From the NCBI GenBank assembly GCA_965230265.1, contig OZ245999.1, forward strand, positions 1,674,001 to 1,738,000: a stretch of 64,000 bases of DNA. The letters are read 5' to 3'. The translations under genes were made by a program, and so were the position numbers. The notes beneath the pieces are model-generated. The model did not search any database. It had not been told where the DNA came from and was given only the letters and a program-made list of their open reading frames with translations. The stretch's first letter is position 1. Each line of letters opens with the position of its first letter. This document shows, piece after piece, positions 26,461 through 34,167 of the stretch. The DNA comes from JAJFKX01 sp965230265 (GTDB lineage: Bacteria > Pseudomonadota > Gammaproteobacteria > Xanthomonadales > Wenzhouxiangellaceae).

Positions 26461-26681
26461 GCCTAATGGTAAATAATCAGTTGTTATACCACCATTGTAA
26501 GAAATCTGTCTGGAAAAACTAGCCTTAATTGTCACAATCACAGCAGCGGTTTCATATGTTATAGCTGTAAAGCCTATTTTGATAAATATCTTTACACTCA
26601 ACGATCAATACCTGTATCGAATTAAACCTGAGGCTGCCTTCTGGCATACTGACATTACATTTGACCTGTAGAGAACCCACC

Positions 26682-26939
26682 ATGAGTGATCTTAATGAGC
26701 AATTTCAGGCCGCATCCGTTGCTGCCAAGTCACTGCCCGAACGCCCTGACAATGACACCCTGTTAGAGCTGTACGCACTCTATAAACAAGGCAGCGATGG
26801 CGATGTTTCCGGTGACCGGCCTGGCCTGTTTGATTTTGTTGCCGGTGCCAAATACGACGCATGGGCAAAACTCAAAGGCACCGATCAGGCCCAAGCGCAA
26901 CAACAATACATTGATCTGGTTCAGCGTTTACAAGGTTAA
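26682..26939 (+). CDS. Acyl-CoA-binding protein
   Basis: 85 residues from the ATG at 26682, the usual ACBP length. Small four-helix cytosolic protein that binds long-chain acyl-CoA. Family patterns visible: FQAASVAAKSLPERPDNDTLLELYALYKQGSDGDVSGDRPG and the KYDAWAKLKGTDQAQAQQQYIDLV helix with the conserved Tyr/Lys/Trp set. A longer reading from 26661 adds a non-conserved heptapeptide and is less likely. It is divergent from the acyl-CoA reductase gene (253 bases between starts) and followed 36 bases later by a TetR regulator, so the three form a likely acyl-CoA metabolism cluster. Confidence 0.93.
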   Translation: MSDLNEQFQAASVAAKSLPERPDNDTLLELYALYKQGSDGDVSGDRPGLFDFVAGAKYDAWAKLKGTDQAQAQQQYIDLVQRLQG

Positions 26940-26975
26940 TTCCTTATCAACAGTTGAAACCAAAGGCAGGCGCAA

Positions 26976-27602
26976 GTGGCCAAGCGTAATACTCGCCAGC
27001 GTATTTTAGATACTGCGCTGGCTTTGTTTAACGAGTTTGGTGCACCCAATGTCAGCACCAATCACATTTCTGACGACATGGACATCAGCCCCGGTAATTT
27101 GTATTACCATTTTCGCAGCCGTGAAGCCATCATCACCGATCTGTTCGTACGTTTTGAGCAATCCATGCTCGAAGCGACCATACTGCCCGACACGCGTTTA
27201 CCGAATGCTGAAGATATCTGGTTTTTTCTGCATTTAATGTTTGAAAGACAAATCGAGTACCGCTTCTGGTATCGGGATTTAAACGAACTGTGTGGTAGCT
27301 ATCCTGCGCTAAAAAAACGCTATCAAGCCCTGCTCGAGCTGCAGCAGCAAACCACCCAGCAACTCATCAACCACATGGCCGAAGCTGGTGTCCTGCAAGC
27401 CAACCCTCTACAACGAGCGACACTGACACGCAATATTCTGTTGACGCTGAACTGCTGGCTGGGCTTTAGTGCGGTAACACCGGATCAACTGGCGCAGAAT
27501 CCGAACCTGGCGGTATGGCAGGTGATCAGTCAGGTTGCAGCATACCTACCGGATGAAGAGCGCGATGAAATAGAAAGCTTGGCAAAATTGTATTTGCAAT
27601 AA
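26976..27602 (+). CDS. TetR-family transcriptional regulator
   Basis: 208 residues from a GTG at 26976 (AGGCG upstream). The N-terminal helix-turn-helix (about 8-55) has the family pattern RILDTALALFNEFGAPNVSTNHISDDMDISPGNLYYHFRSREAII. The C-terminal ligand-binding domain is rich in aromatic residues (FRFWYRDLNELCG), compatible with an acyl chain or other hydrophobic ligand. Immediately behind acbP (36 bases) and 113 bases ahead of the secreted DUF1579-like gene. A dyad inside that gene's promoter is a candidate operator. Ligand is not identifiable; acyl-CoA is a context-based guess. Confidence 0.92.
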   Translation: MAKRNTRQRILDTALALFNEFGAPNVSTNHISDDMDISPGNLYYHFRSREAIITDLFVRFEQSMLEATILPDTRLPNAEDIWFFLHLMFERQIEYRFWYRDLNELCGSYPALKKRYQALLELQQQTTQQLINHMAEAGVLQANPLQRATLTRNILLTLNCWLGFSAVTPDQLAQNPNLAVWQVISQVAAYLPDEERDEIESLAKLYLQ

Positions 27603-27655
27603 GTGCCACATTCAAAAAATGACCCACCAATAGCCCAACTGGTAAAACCATACTG

Positions 27656-27684
27656 TTGACAAAATACGATACCAGTCGTACCTT
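27656..27684 (+). promoter_or_regulatory. Candidate sigma70 promoter overlapped by a dyad operator
   Basis: A perfect TTGACA -35 (27656-27661), 17-base spacer and weak TACCTT -10 (27679-27684) precede the DUF1579-like gene. The spacer holds the perfect dyad TACGA-N6-TCGTA (27665-27680), ideally placed for repression, probably by the TetR regulator encoded just upstream. Confidence 0.45.
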
Positions 27685-27715
27685 TTTATTGTCAGATAGT
27701 TGAAGAGTCTAAACC

Positions 27716-28309
27716 ATGAGAACTGTTGCTTTTGCCATGTTTGTCGTTTCCACATGCTGTCACGCACTAACCACCGCTCCACTGGTTACTGATACGCCAA
27801 ACCCCAACGCACCAGAACAAATACAGCAACAATACGGGCAACTGATTGGTCATTGGGCTTGCCAGGGCGAAAATCGGCAACAGGATGGAAGCTGGCAAAA
27901 ATCACCCGGTATTGCCACTTGGAGCTGGTATTACATATTGGATGGCTATGCCGTACAGGATGTCTGGCAACCATCAAAACAAGCACCTGCTGGCGCAGCT
28001 ATGGGCACCAATTTGAGAACCTACGATGCCGAAAACAACATCTGGAATGTCATCTGGACCACCACCAGCAATGCAAACCTGGAGCAATACCGTTCAGCAT
28101 ACCGAAACCAGGAACTGCATATTTATGCAGAACGCCCTGCTTCAGGCAACTTTCCATCACACTTGATGCATATCACCTTCCACAATATCAGCGCCGATCA
28201 TTTCGACTGGAAGTACGAGTCATCTGGTTTGACCGATGGTCAAAACTGGCAGGAGTCTGCGCGTTTAAGCTGTGATCGCAAGCCCGCCAATGCGGACACT
28301 GATTCTTGA
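27716..28309 (+). CDS. Secreted DUF1579-like protein
   Basis: 197 residues with a short signal peptide (hydrophobic 4-13, likely cleavage near residue 17 after CHA). The mature part has the pattern of the DUF1579/lipocalin-like family: GHWACQGENRQQDGSW, then WSWYYILDGYAVQDVW and NLRTYDAENNIWNVIW. Such proteins form a small beta-barrel and have no established function. Two mature cysteines, in GHWAC and LSC, may pair. It is the next gene after the TetR regulator and carries a promoter with an embedded dyad, so it may be the regulator's target. Periplasmic location is inferred. Confidence 0.8.
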   Translation: MRTVAFAMFVVSTCCHALTTAPLVTDTPNPNAPEQIQQQYGQLIGHWACQGENRQQDGSWQKSPGIATWSWYYILDGYAVQDVWQPSKQAPAGAAMGTNLRTYDAENNIWNVIWTTTSNANLEQYRSAYRNQELHIYAERPASGNFPSHLMHITFHNISADHFDWKYESSGLTDGQNWQESARLSCDRKPANADTDS

Positions 28310-28332
28310 TTAAAAGCACAAAGACGTTAAAC

Positions 28333-28363
28333 AAAAAAAAGCCCGGGCAAGGCGCCCGGGCTT
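28333..28363 (-). terminator. Strong intrinsic terminator of the phasin gene
   Basis: A perfect 10-base-pair G/C-rich stem (28339-28348 with 28354-28363), 5-base loop, and eight T residues on the minus strand (complement of A8 at 28333-28340). It lies about 70 bases past the phasin stop and could also act weakly on the plus strand. Confidence 0.85.
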
Positions 28364-28430
28364 AAATAAGGTAACACTCGGGGAAATGCTACCTTCGGGG
28401 AGACATCATGAATACAACTAAAGTTACTGT

Positions 28431-28952
28431 TTAAGCAGCCTTCTTGGTTACTTTTTTGCTGGCTTTTTTAGCGACTTTTTTAACCGCTGCAGTGGCCTGC
28501 TTCTTGTTTAGGGTACGAACTTCACGATTCAGTTCATTCACCTGGTTAATCAACTCCTGGATTTCGTCAGCAGTAGGAATCCCTAAACGGCCCAATGCAC
28601 GAGCAACACGCTCTTCGAAAACATTTTCCAGTTTGTCCCAGTTGCTGGCAGCCGTTTTGCGTACACGGTCTACACGGCTTTCGATACCACCACGGATATC
28701 ATCGCCTGCGGTGTTGACGCTTTTACGGGTGGTTTGTTCCAGTTTGCTGCCTTCTTTGACCAGTTGATCAAACAGCTTGCTGCCTTTGGCCATGACTTTG
28801 CCGCCAATCTTGCCACCTTCTTCCTGTGCCATTGAAAGTGCGCCCAGGCCAGCCAGCCATACTTCACGGCCGTACTCTACCAATGGATCAACGCCACTCA
28901 GAATGCTTTTATTGCTGTCTGCTGATTTTTTGGTTGCTTTCTTCTTAGCCAT
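28431..28952 (-). CDS. Phasin (PhaF/PhaI-like polyhydroxyalkanoate granule protein)
   Basis: 173 residues from the ATG at 28950-28952, chosen because AGGAG lies 8 bases upstream; a reading from 29027 adds an unrelated leader. It begins with a basic MAKKKATKK stretch, then a long amphipathic helical region (about 25-140: PLVEYGREVWLAGLGALSMAQEEG, SRVDRVRKTAASNWDKLENVFEERVARALGRLGIPT), a coiled-coil segment (IQELINQVNELNREVRTLNKK) and a Lys/Ala-rich histone-H1-like tail. This is the PhaF/PhaI layout, which coats polyester granules and may tether them to the nucleoid. No pha synthesis gene is in the window. Strong terminator behind it. Confidence 0.9.
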   Translation of the reverse strand: MAKKKATKKSADSNKSILSGVDPLVEYGREVWLAGLGALSMAQEEGGKIGGKVMAKGSKLFDQLVKEGSKLEQTTRKSVNTAGDDIRGGIESRVDRVRKTAASNWDKLENVFEERVARALGRLGIPTADEIQELINQVNELNREVRTLNKKQATAAVKKVAKKASKKVTKKAA

Positions 28953-29055
28953 CTTAAAAACTCCTATGAAATGATGTAGATGCTCAGTCACGATGTACAA
29001 GATATAATCAGAATTTAGAGTATTCACACTAAAAATCAGCCATCAGGAGCTGCTA

Positions 29056-29829
29056 ATGAGTAATTGGAAATCTTACCCCCACGACAACAGCGATTATGAC
29101 TACGATCTCAAGCAGCTCAAAAAGCTCTGGCCTGCACTGCACAAAGGCGATGGAGAGGCCTGGCCAGACGATGAATCATTGCAAAGCATTTGGCAGCACT
29201 ATCACGCCGGTCGCTTTGGTGATGCCATAGAAGCAGCAGCCCAGCACGGCCTGGAGGCTTATGCGCCACATTGCAAAGCCATGGTTATTTATGCTGATCA
29301 TCTAGAAGACAACGAAAGTGTGCAACAAAAGATTTACCAACAGGCTGTAGAAATTGCAGAACAAGCACTGGATGAGTACCCGGATGACCCCAACTCACAC
29401 TATCTACATGCTTTTGCATTAGGCCGTTTTGCACAGAGCATTTCTGTTACCAAAGCCTTGAGTCAAGGCCTGGGCGGCAAAATCGGTGCCAGCCTTAAAA
29501 CCTGTGCTGAGCTTAACCCCGAGCACTCGGAAGTCCATGTGGCACTGGGGTTATACCATGCAGAAATCATCGATAAAGTCGGCAAGCTGGTGGGCAAGAT
29601 GACTTATGGGGCCAGCGAGGACAAGGCCATAAAACACCTGGAGCTGGCTTTAAAACTCAATCCAGATGCGCCAATTACTCAAATTGAATATGGCAATGGT
29701 ATCTATGTGCTATATGGAGATAAACGCATTGACGATGCCAACGACGCCTACCGCAAGGCAGCCGAATCTGTGCCTCGTGATGCAATAGAAAAACTGGATC
29801 AGGAATTTGCTGCCAGTGAGGTTGACTAG
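29056..29829 (+). CDS. TPR-like helical repeat protein
   Basis: 257 residues with AGGAG ahead of the ATG. No signal peptide. Contains helix-pair segments typical of tetratricopeptide repeats: DDESLQSIWQHYHAGRFGDAIEAAAQHGLEAY, EIAEQALDEYPDDPNSHYLHAFALGRFAQSI, and KAIKHLELALKLNPDAPITQIEYGNGIYVLYGDKRIDDANDAYRKA. The internal linker (GQGLGGKIGASLKTCAELNP-like) is shared by uncharacterised gammaproteobacterial proteins of this length. Divergent from the phasin gene. A protein-interaction role is likely, with no defined partner. Confidence 0.8.
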   Translation: MSNWKSYPHDNSDYDYDLKQLKKLWPALHKGDGEAWPDDESLQSIWQHYHAGRFGDAIEAAAQHGLEAYAPHCKAMVIYADHLEDNESVQQKIYQQAVEIAEQALDEYPDDPNSHYLHAFALGRFAQSISVTKALSQGLGGKIGASLKTCAELNPEHSEVHVALGLYHAEIIDKVGKLVGKMTYGASEDKAIKHLELALKLNPDAPITQIEYGNGIYVLYGDKRIDDANDAYRKAAESVPRDAIEKLDQEFAASEVD

Positions 29830-29861
29830 AGATACATCACATCTAAACAAGGTATTCAATA

Positions 29862-29889
29862 AAAAGGGCCGGTAATCAATACCGGCCCT
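29862..29889. terminator. Intrinsic terminator between convergent genes
   Basis: A 10-base-pair perfect stem (29865-29874 with 29880-29889) and 5-base loop. On the minus strand it is followed by TTTTT (complement of 29861-29865), serving the lipoprotein gene; on the plus strand it has no U-run but could stop the TPR transcript. Confidence 0.75.
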
Positions 29890-29918
29890 AAATCATTCAA
29901 TAATGATTGATATAAAAG

Positions 29919-31643
29919 TTATGCGGTAGGTGGTGGCGGAAGGTCTTCAAAACCATCTTCAAAGAATTCTTCGCCCAATTCGACACCACCATCACAATCG
30001 GTGGTGAACTCACCAACCCAGGTGGCCCAATTGGTAGAGCCGCCAATAGAACCGGATGAATATTTACCCAGGAACCAGGTACGGATACCATCAGGATCAC
30101 TGGTCGCTTCACTGTAATCACCCCAGCGACGCGGTGGTGCAGCTTCAAAAGAACGATAAGGTACATCGCCGGCACGTATTTCCTGGATTGGACGTGTAGT
30201 GTTTAATGGGTCATCACCCAAACGACCAGCAATATATGCACCAGGAAAGGATGTCGGCGTGGTGCGGGAAAAACCGATGGTCATGTCATCACAATGATTC
30301 ACACCCACATCAGGGAAAGACAAAAACTCACCGTCAACACCAATCACACTGGACTGAACAATCACTGGGCCATTGCCATCATTCGGATCAATTTGTGCCC
30401 AGCGAACGCAGTTAACGGTACCACTACCAGGGTTACAGGCCAATGTATGCGCCATCCATAAGAACCCATTTCTGAATTCAGCGTCCTGTGGGCGAAAATC
30501 GTTGCCCTGAATATCGTCACCGCCCATTTGTGGTTGATCAATAGGGAAACCGGCATTGACGCCAGTGAAAGCACCCAGGTCAAATGCACCTGTATTGGTG
30601 ATTACATTTGCACCAAAAGGGTCTTCCCAGGAATACAGTGAGAAAGTATCACCGTTAAAGTTAAAATCAGTAATGAAATAGTGGGTGTTATCCGTTGGCA
30701 AAGTGCCTTGGGCCGCGCCATGAATGGTCATCGGCTGCGGTGTATCAGCAGTGCCATCCAAAGTCTGACGAATCGGTGTTGGTAATGGGTTACCTGCATA
30801 GGCAGCAAATTTATCAATTGCCCATACATCAGCTCGATCAAAACCGCCCTGGAAAATATTGGCGCCCATGAATAAGGCTTCGTTACCAACGCCCAGATGA
30901 GGGAAATCAAAAAAGTCAGCCCCAACCTGTACTGTCGAGAAAGAATATAAGTTAAAAGTACCACCAGCCGTCAAATCTTCACTTTGGCTGACCGCAAAAC
31001 AATACACGCCGGCACCCGCAGTACCAATGATGTAGCGCTCTTCTTCTTCATCGTAATAGGCATTGGGATCAAAAGTACCTGCAGCACAGTTAGGATCACC
31101 GGCAAAGAAAATATCGTAATCAACCGCACCACCTTGTGAGACACCATTTTTATCAAGAATCTCAAAGGTGCCATTGGTCACACCAATCACAAAATTCAAA
31201 CCAACCGTAAACTCATGATCTGCAGGCGTACTGTTGAAAAACTCAGTCGCATCGAATCCATTTAAGATCTCTGGGACGTTGGCGCCATCAGTATTTTGAT
31301 TGCTATCAGGGCTCGCCAGTACCTCAATATTCGGATTGGGCGGCAATGTCAGAGACTGGGCTCGCAGCAACGCAGCCTGGGCTTCGGGAATGATCCCATC
31401 TGGCCGGGAAACCCCGGACTTAGGTTTTGGCTGAGGTGCGTTCGCTTGAACAGTCGGTGGCAAATCCGCTATGCGAACGACTCGTGGCTGGATAAACTCC
31501 GGTGTAAAAGGCACTGTTCCAGTACCTTGACGATCATGACCGGCAGGCGCATTACCGGCCGTTTGACTGGACTGGCTGCTGCAGCCGATAAAAACGGTTG
31601 CTGCCAGCAAAGCGCATAACAGCGCAATAATTGGATTTTTCAC
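29919..31643 (-). CDS. Large secreted lipoprotein of unknown function with GFE-type tail
   Basis: 574 residues from a GTG at 31641-31643, chosen since GAAGGAGA lies 8 bases upstream. Lipoprotein signal ends in FIGC with Cys21, followed by a Ser/Gln/Thr-rich linker. The mature domain is rich in Gly, Asp, Asn and aromatic residues, with repeated beta-strand units (DFPHLGVGNEALFMGANIF, THYFITDFNFNGDTFSLYSW) and several cysteines, reminiscent of a beta-propeller. The C terminus is acidic and ends in FFEDGFED, a motif seen on many exported proteins of some gammaproteobacteria (inference from memory). No enzyme motif was recognised. It is transcribed alone, with a terminator behind it. Confidence 0.8.
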   Translation of the reverse strand: MKNPIIALLCALLAATVFIGCSSQSSQTAGNAPAGHDRQGTGTVPFTPEFIQPRVVRIADLPPTVQANAPQPKPKSGVSRPDGIIPEAQAALLRAQSLTLPPNPNIEVLASPDSNQNTDGANVPEILNGFDATEFFNSTPADHEFTVGLNFVIGVTNGTFEILDKNGVSQGGAVDYDIFFAGDPNCAAGTFDPNAYYDEEEERYIIGTAGAGVYCFAVSQSEDLTAGGTFNLYSFSTVQVGADFFDFPHLGVGNEALFMGANIFQGGFDRADVWAIDKFAAYAGNPLPTPIRQTLDGTADTPQPMTIHGAAQGTLPTDNTHYFITDFNFNGDTFSLYSWEDPFGANVITNTGAFDLGAFTGVNAGFPIDQPQMGGDDIQGNDFRPQDAEFRNGFLWMAHTLACNPGSGTVNCVRWAQIDPNDGNGPVIVQSSVIGVDGEFLSFPDVGVNHCDDMTIGFSRTTPTSFPGAYIAGRLGDDPLNTTRPIQEIRAGDVPYRSFEAAPPRRWGDYSEATSDPDGIRTWFLGKYSSGSIGGSTNWATWVGEFTTDCDGGVELGEEFFEDGFEDLPPPPTA

Positions 31644-31833
31644 CCGATACTCTCCTTCGTATATAGAAATTGATTGGCCCAAGTAAATTCGTCCGCAGTA
31701 CTAGCCGCAGATTCATTGCAACAAGTATTAGGAAACGGATTTACTCTTTTTGCTTTCAAGCTTTTGCAAGAATTTTTCCTGAATCAAGTCAATCCAGCCA
31801 ACACATCAACAGCTGTTTGAGTTGATAATAATA

Positions 31834-31892
31834 GGTGACACTCTCGCTAAGGCCTTTATTATAGCGGTTTTGGCTAAGGTTTCACTGTCACC
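31834..31892. repeat. Nested inverted repeat between lipoprotein and PhzF genes
   Basis: Outer arms GGTGACA (31834-31840) and TGTCACC (31886-31892) are perfect, enclosing a smaller CGCTA/TAGCG pair. The enclosed part is A/T-rich. It lies 40 bases after the PhzF stop and could end transcription or mark a cruciform. Confidence 0.5.
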
Positions 31893-31931
31893 GATGCAGA
31901 CTAATGGCTATTTTCGCCGATCATGCAACGA

Positions 31932-32729
31932 TTACCATGATCCAATACTGATCTGCCCAGACAAATACAAAGTCGCAAAACCGCTAATCAAAACCCTTTC
32001 CCCCTGGTATTCACAATACAATTCTCCACTACGCAGCAGCCCTTGTCTGGCACGCAAGGTGTTTTTCCCCAGGCGTTTAGCCCAATAGGGAATCAATGTG
32101 CAATGCGCAGAACCGGTCACCGGATCTTCTGGAACACCTGCCAGAGGCGCAAAAAAACGTGAGACAAAATCGGTTTGCTGCCCCGCAGCCGTAACAATCA
32201 CACCCAGTGCTTCCGGAATCTGTTTGATTTTTTCAAAATCAGGCTGCAGCTCCATAACCTGCTGCTCACTTTCCAGCACCACCAGCAGATCTCGTGACAA
32301 TCGAACATCCTGGGGAATAACTCCCAAAGCCTGCTCTACAATCGGTAAAGTATCAATGCGTATTCCCTCGGTGGAGGGAAAGTCCATACTCAGCAATCCC
32401 TTATCCATCTTATCAACCGTCAGTTGACCGCTGGCCGTATAGAAATTTACCTGATCCCATTCCGACTGCAAAAACTCAAACACCACATAGGCACTGGCCA
32501 AAGTCGCATGGCCGCATAGGTCAACTTCCATATTGGGCGTAAACCAACGCAGATCATAACCTGCATCATTGCGGACAATATAGGCTGTTTCTGACAGGTT
32601 ATTCTCGGTCGCTATATTTTGTAATACCGAATCATCCAGCCAAGTATCCAATACACAAACAGCTGCCGGGTTACCGGAAAAAGGTTGATCCGCAAAAGCA
32701 TCAACTTGGTAAATGGGAAGGGTTGTCAT
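31932..32729 (-). CDS. PhzF-family isomerase-like protein
   Basis: 265 residues, normal for the family. PhzF-fold proteins are cytosolic, cofactor-free isomerases; PhzF itself acts in phenazine synthesis, but most homologues have unknown substrates. Visible are VDAFADQPFSGNPAAVCVLD, the presumed catalytic acid E47 in NNLSETAYI, LRWFTPNMEVDLCGHATLASAYVV, and the C-terminal half copy with AGVPEDPVTGSAHCTLIPYWAKRLGKNTLRARQGLLRSGEL. No phenazine genes are near, so a phenazine role is unsupported. The ATG at 32727-32729 is preferred over the GTG just before it. Confidence 0.92.
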   Translation of the reverse strand: MTTLPIYQVDAFADQPFSGNPAAVCVLDTWLDDSVLQNIATENNLSETAYIVRNDAGYDLRWFTPNMEVDLCGHATLASAYVVFEFLQSEWDQVNFYTASGQLTVDKMDKGLLSMDFPSTEGIRIDTLPIVEQALGVIPQDVRLSRDLLVVLESEQQVMELQPDFEKIKQIPEALGVIVTAAGQQTDFVSRFFAPLAGVPEDPVTGSAHCTLIPYWAKRLGKNTLRARQGLLRSGELYCEYQGERVLISGFATLYLSGQISIGSW

Positions 32730-32907
32730 CACGTCTGCTACTCAATTATTCAAGGTCCCGCTTGTTAACCATAAACTCTCGGTTGTCCAAAGATAACACG
32801 GCCTATCCAGTGTGATTGCATTTAGAGTCTGGTGCCCGAATATAACGACTTTCGTGCTTTGCTTTGTCCACAGCTAACTGTAGAACCAATCACTCAGAGA
32901 TTACACT

Positions 32908-33588
32908 ATGATCACGGTACATCACCTGGAAAATTCCCGCTCACAACGTGTCCTGTGGCTACTGGAAGAGCTTAACCTCGAATATCGGGTAAAACGCTAT
33001 GAGCGCAATAAAAAAACCATGCTGGCACCACCAAAACTAAAAAAAATTCATCCCTTGGGCAAATCACCGGTGATCGTCGATAAAACCGATAATGGCAAAC
33101 AGACAATAGCCGAAACCGGGGCCATCATAGAGTATCTGATCGAGCATTATTCTGCTGGCAGGCTGGCGCCTGAACCCGGCAGTGATGAGCGTTTGAAATA
33201 TACCTATTGGCTGCACTATGCCGAAGGCAGCGTGATGCCTTTGTTGTTAATGAAGCTGGTCTTTCTAAAGCTATCCAAACCGCCCATGCCCTTGCCTCTG
33301 CGCCCGGTTGCATCGCTGATCGCCTTGGGGGTGATGAAGAAATTTGTTAATCCACGGATTAAGGACAATCTGGATTTTATGGAATCCGAACTGGAAAATA
33401 GTGAATGGTTTGCAGGTAATGCGTTTACTGCTGCGGATGTGATGCTTAGCTTTCCCTTGGAAGGTGCAGCCGCACGTGGTGGCCTGGATGGCCACCCCAA
33501 CCTGAAATGGTTTTTAGAACGAATCCATCAACGCCCTGCTTATCAGCGTGCCTTAAAACGTGGTGGGCCATATACGCTCATCAGCTAA
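32908..33588 (+). CDS. Glutathione S-transferase family protein
   Basis: 226 residues. The N-terminal thioredoxin-like domain (1-80) has HHLENSRSQRVLWLLEELNLEY, with Ser10 as the likely thiol-activating residue, then the cis-proline LGKSPVIVD and the ETGAIIEYLIEHY stretch. The C-terminal helical domain (about 90-226) has the NDFTAADVMLSFPLE-type motif (here NAFTAADVMLSFPLEGA). The clear GST fold implies glutathione conjugation or peroxidase/isomerase activity in the cytosol, substrate unknown. Divergent from the PhzF-like gene (178 bases) and convergent with the universal stress gene. Confidence 0.93.
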   Translation: MITVHHLENSRSQRVLWLLEELNLEYRVKRYERNKKTMLAPPKLKKIHPLGKSPVIVDKTDNGKQTIAETGAIIEYLIEHYSAGRLAPEPGSDERLKYTYWLHYAEGSVMPLLLMKLVFLKLSKPPMPLPLRPVASLIALGVMKKFVNPRIKDNLDFMESELENSEWFAGNAFTAADVMLSFPLEGAAARGGLDGHPNLKWFLERIHQRPAYQRALKRGGPYTLIS

Positions 33589-33642
33589 GGCTTATCAAAT
33601 ATAAAACCAACTTGATTGGTCACAAATCGAGACAATAAAACA

Positions 33643-34080
33643 CTATGCAGTACTTTTTATAACCAATACCGGACAACGCGAAAAACGTACAATGCGTTCG
33701 GCCACTGAACCCAACATTAAACGCGAAACACCGGTTTTCCCATGCGATGAAACAACAATAAGACCCGCAGATACTTTTTCTGCATAATCGGCAACACAAT
33801 GTCCGGGGTTGCCGATCTCAACAACCAGTTTGATTCCCGTATATTTATTTTCTGACAATCTTTGTTGTAGAGCCTCAAATGCTTTGTCTTCGCGATCTTC
33901 GTCACTCATTGCCCCCCAGACAATCCCGGGCTCCATGGCGGAGAGAGGCTCCAAAACATACAGTACATGGATATCCTCAGGTTTATCTGCCAATTGCAAA
34001 GCTTTCTCCAAAGCTTGCACCGAGTCTTTGGAAAAATCGATTGGTACAACAACTGTATCTGATTCAAAAGCACCCATCAT
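33643..34080 (-). CDS. Universal stress protein (UspA family)
   Basis: 145-residue cytosolic protein. The first strand VVVPIDFSKDSVQALEKALQLA and the nucleotide-binding loop SSHGKTGVSRLMLGSVAERIVRFSRCPVLVI (GxxG followed by GS) place it among ATP-binding Usp proteins. It starts at the first of two in-frame ATG codons behind a GAGG site. A near-perfect FNR/ANR-type box with matched -10 spacing lies upstream, so expression on oxygen limitation is predicted; Usp proteins under ANR are known from Pseudomonas. It converges on the GST gene. Confidence 0.95.
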   Translation of the reverse strand: MMGAFESDTVVVPIDFSKDSVQALEKALQLADKPEDIHVLYVLEPLSAMEPGIVWGAMSDEDREDKAFEALQQRLSENKYTGIKLVVEIGNPGHCVADYAEKVSAGLIVVSSHGKTGVSRLMLGSVAERIVRFSRCPVLVIKSTA

Positions 34081-34106
34081 GTCGCCACCTCTGTTCTTTT
34101 CAGCGG

Positions 34107-34154
34107 TAACTACATCATAGGCTTTAAAGCTATTCAGTTATTGACTTAAATCAA
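34107..34154 (-). promoter_or_regulatory. FNR/ANR-type (class II) promoter of the universal stress gene
   Basis: Read on the minus strand, TTGAT-TTAA-GTCAA (34141-34154) matches the TTGAT-N4-ATCAA consensus in 9 of 10 bases. TATGAT at 34114-34119 is a good -10. The predicted transcription start near 34107 puts the box centre at about -41, the classic position for FNR-type activation. Confidence 0.6.
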
Positions 34155-34167
34155 AAAACTTCTTCTA

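Noticed and set aside
26599..26622. Imperfect dyad CGAT-N10-ATCG between the reductase and acbP genes
   Set aside because: Only four paired bases at the edges and no support inside; likely chance.
31932..32729. Phenazine biosynthesis gene
   Set aside because: PhzF-like isomerases are widespread and no other phz gene lies near.
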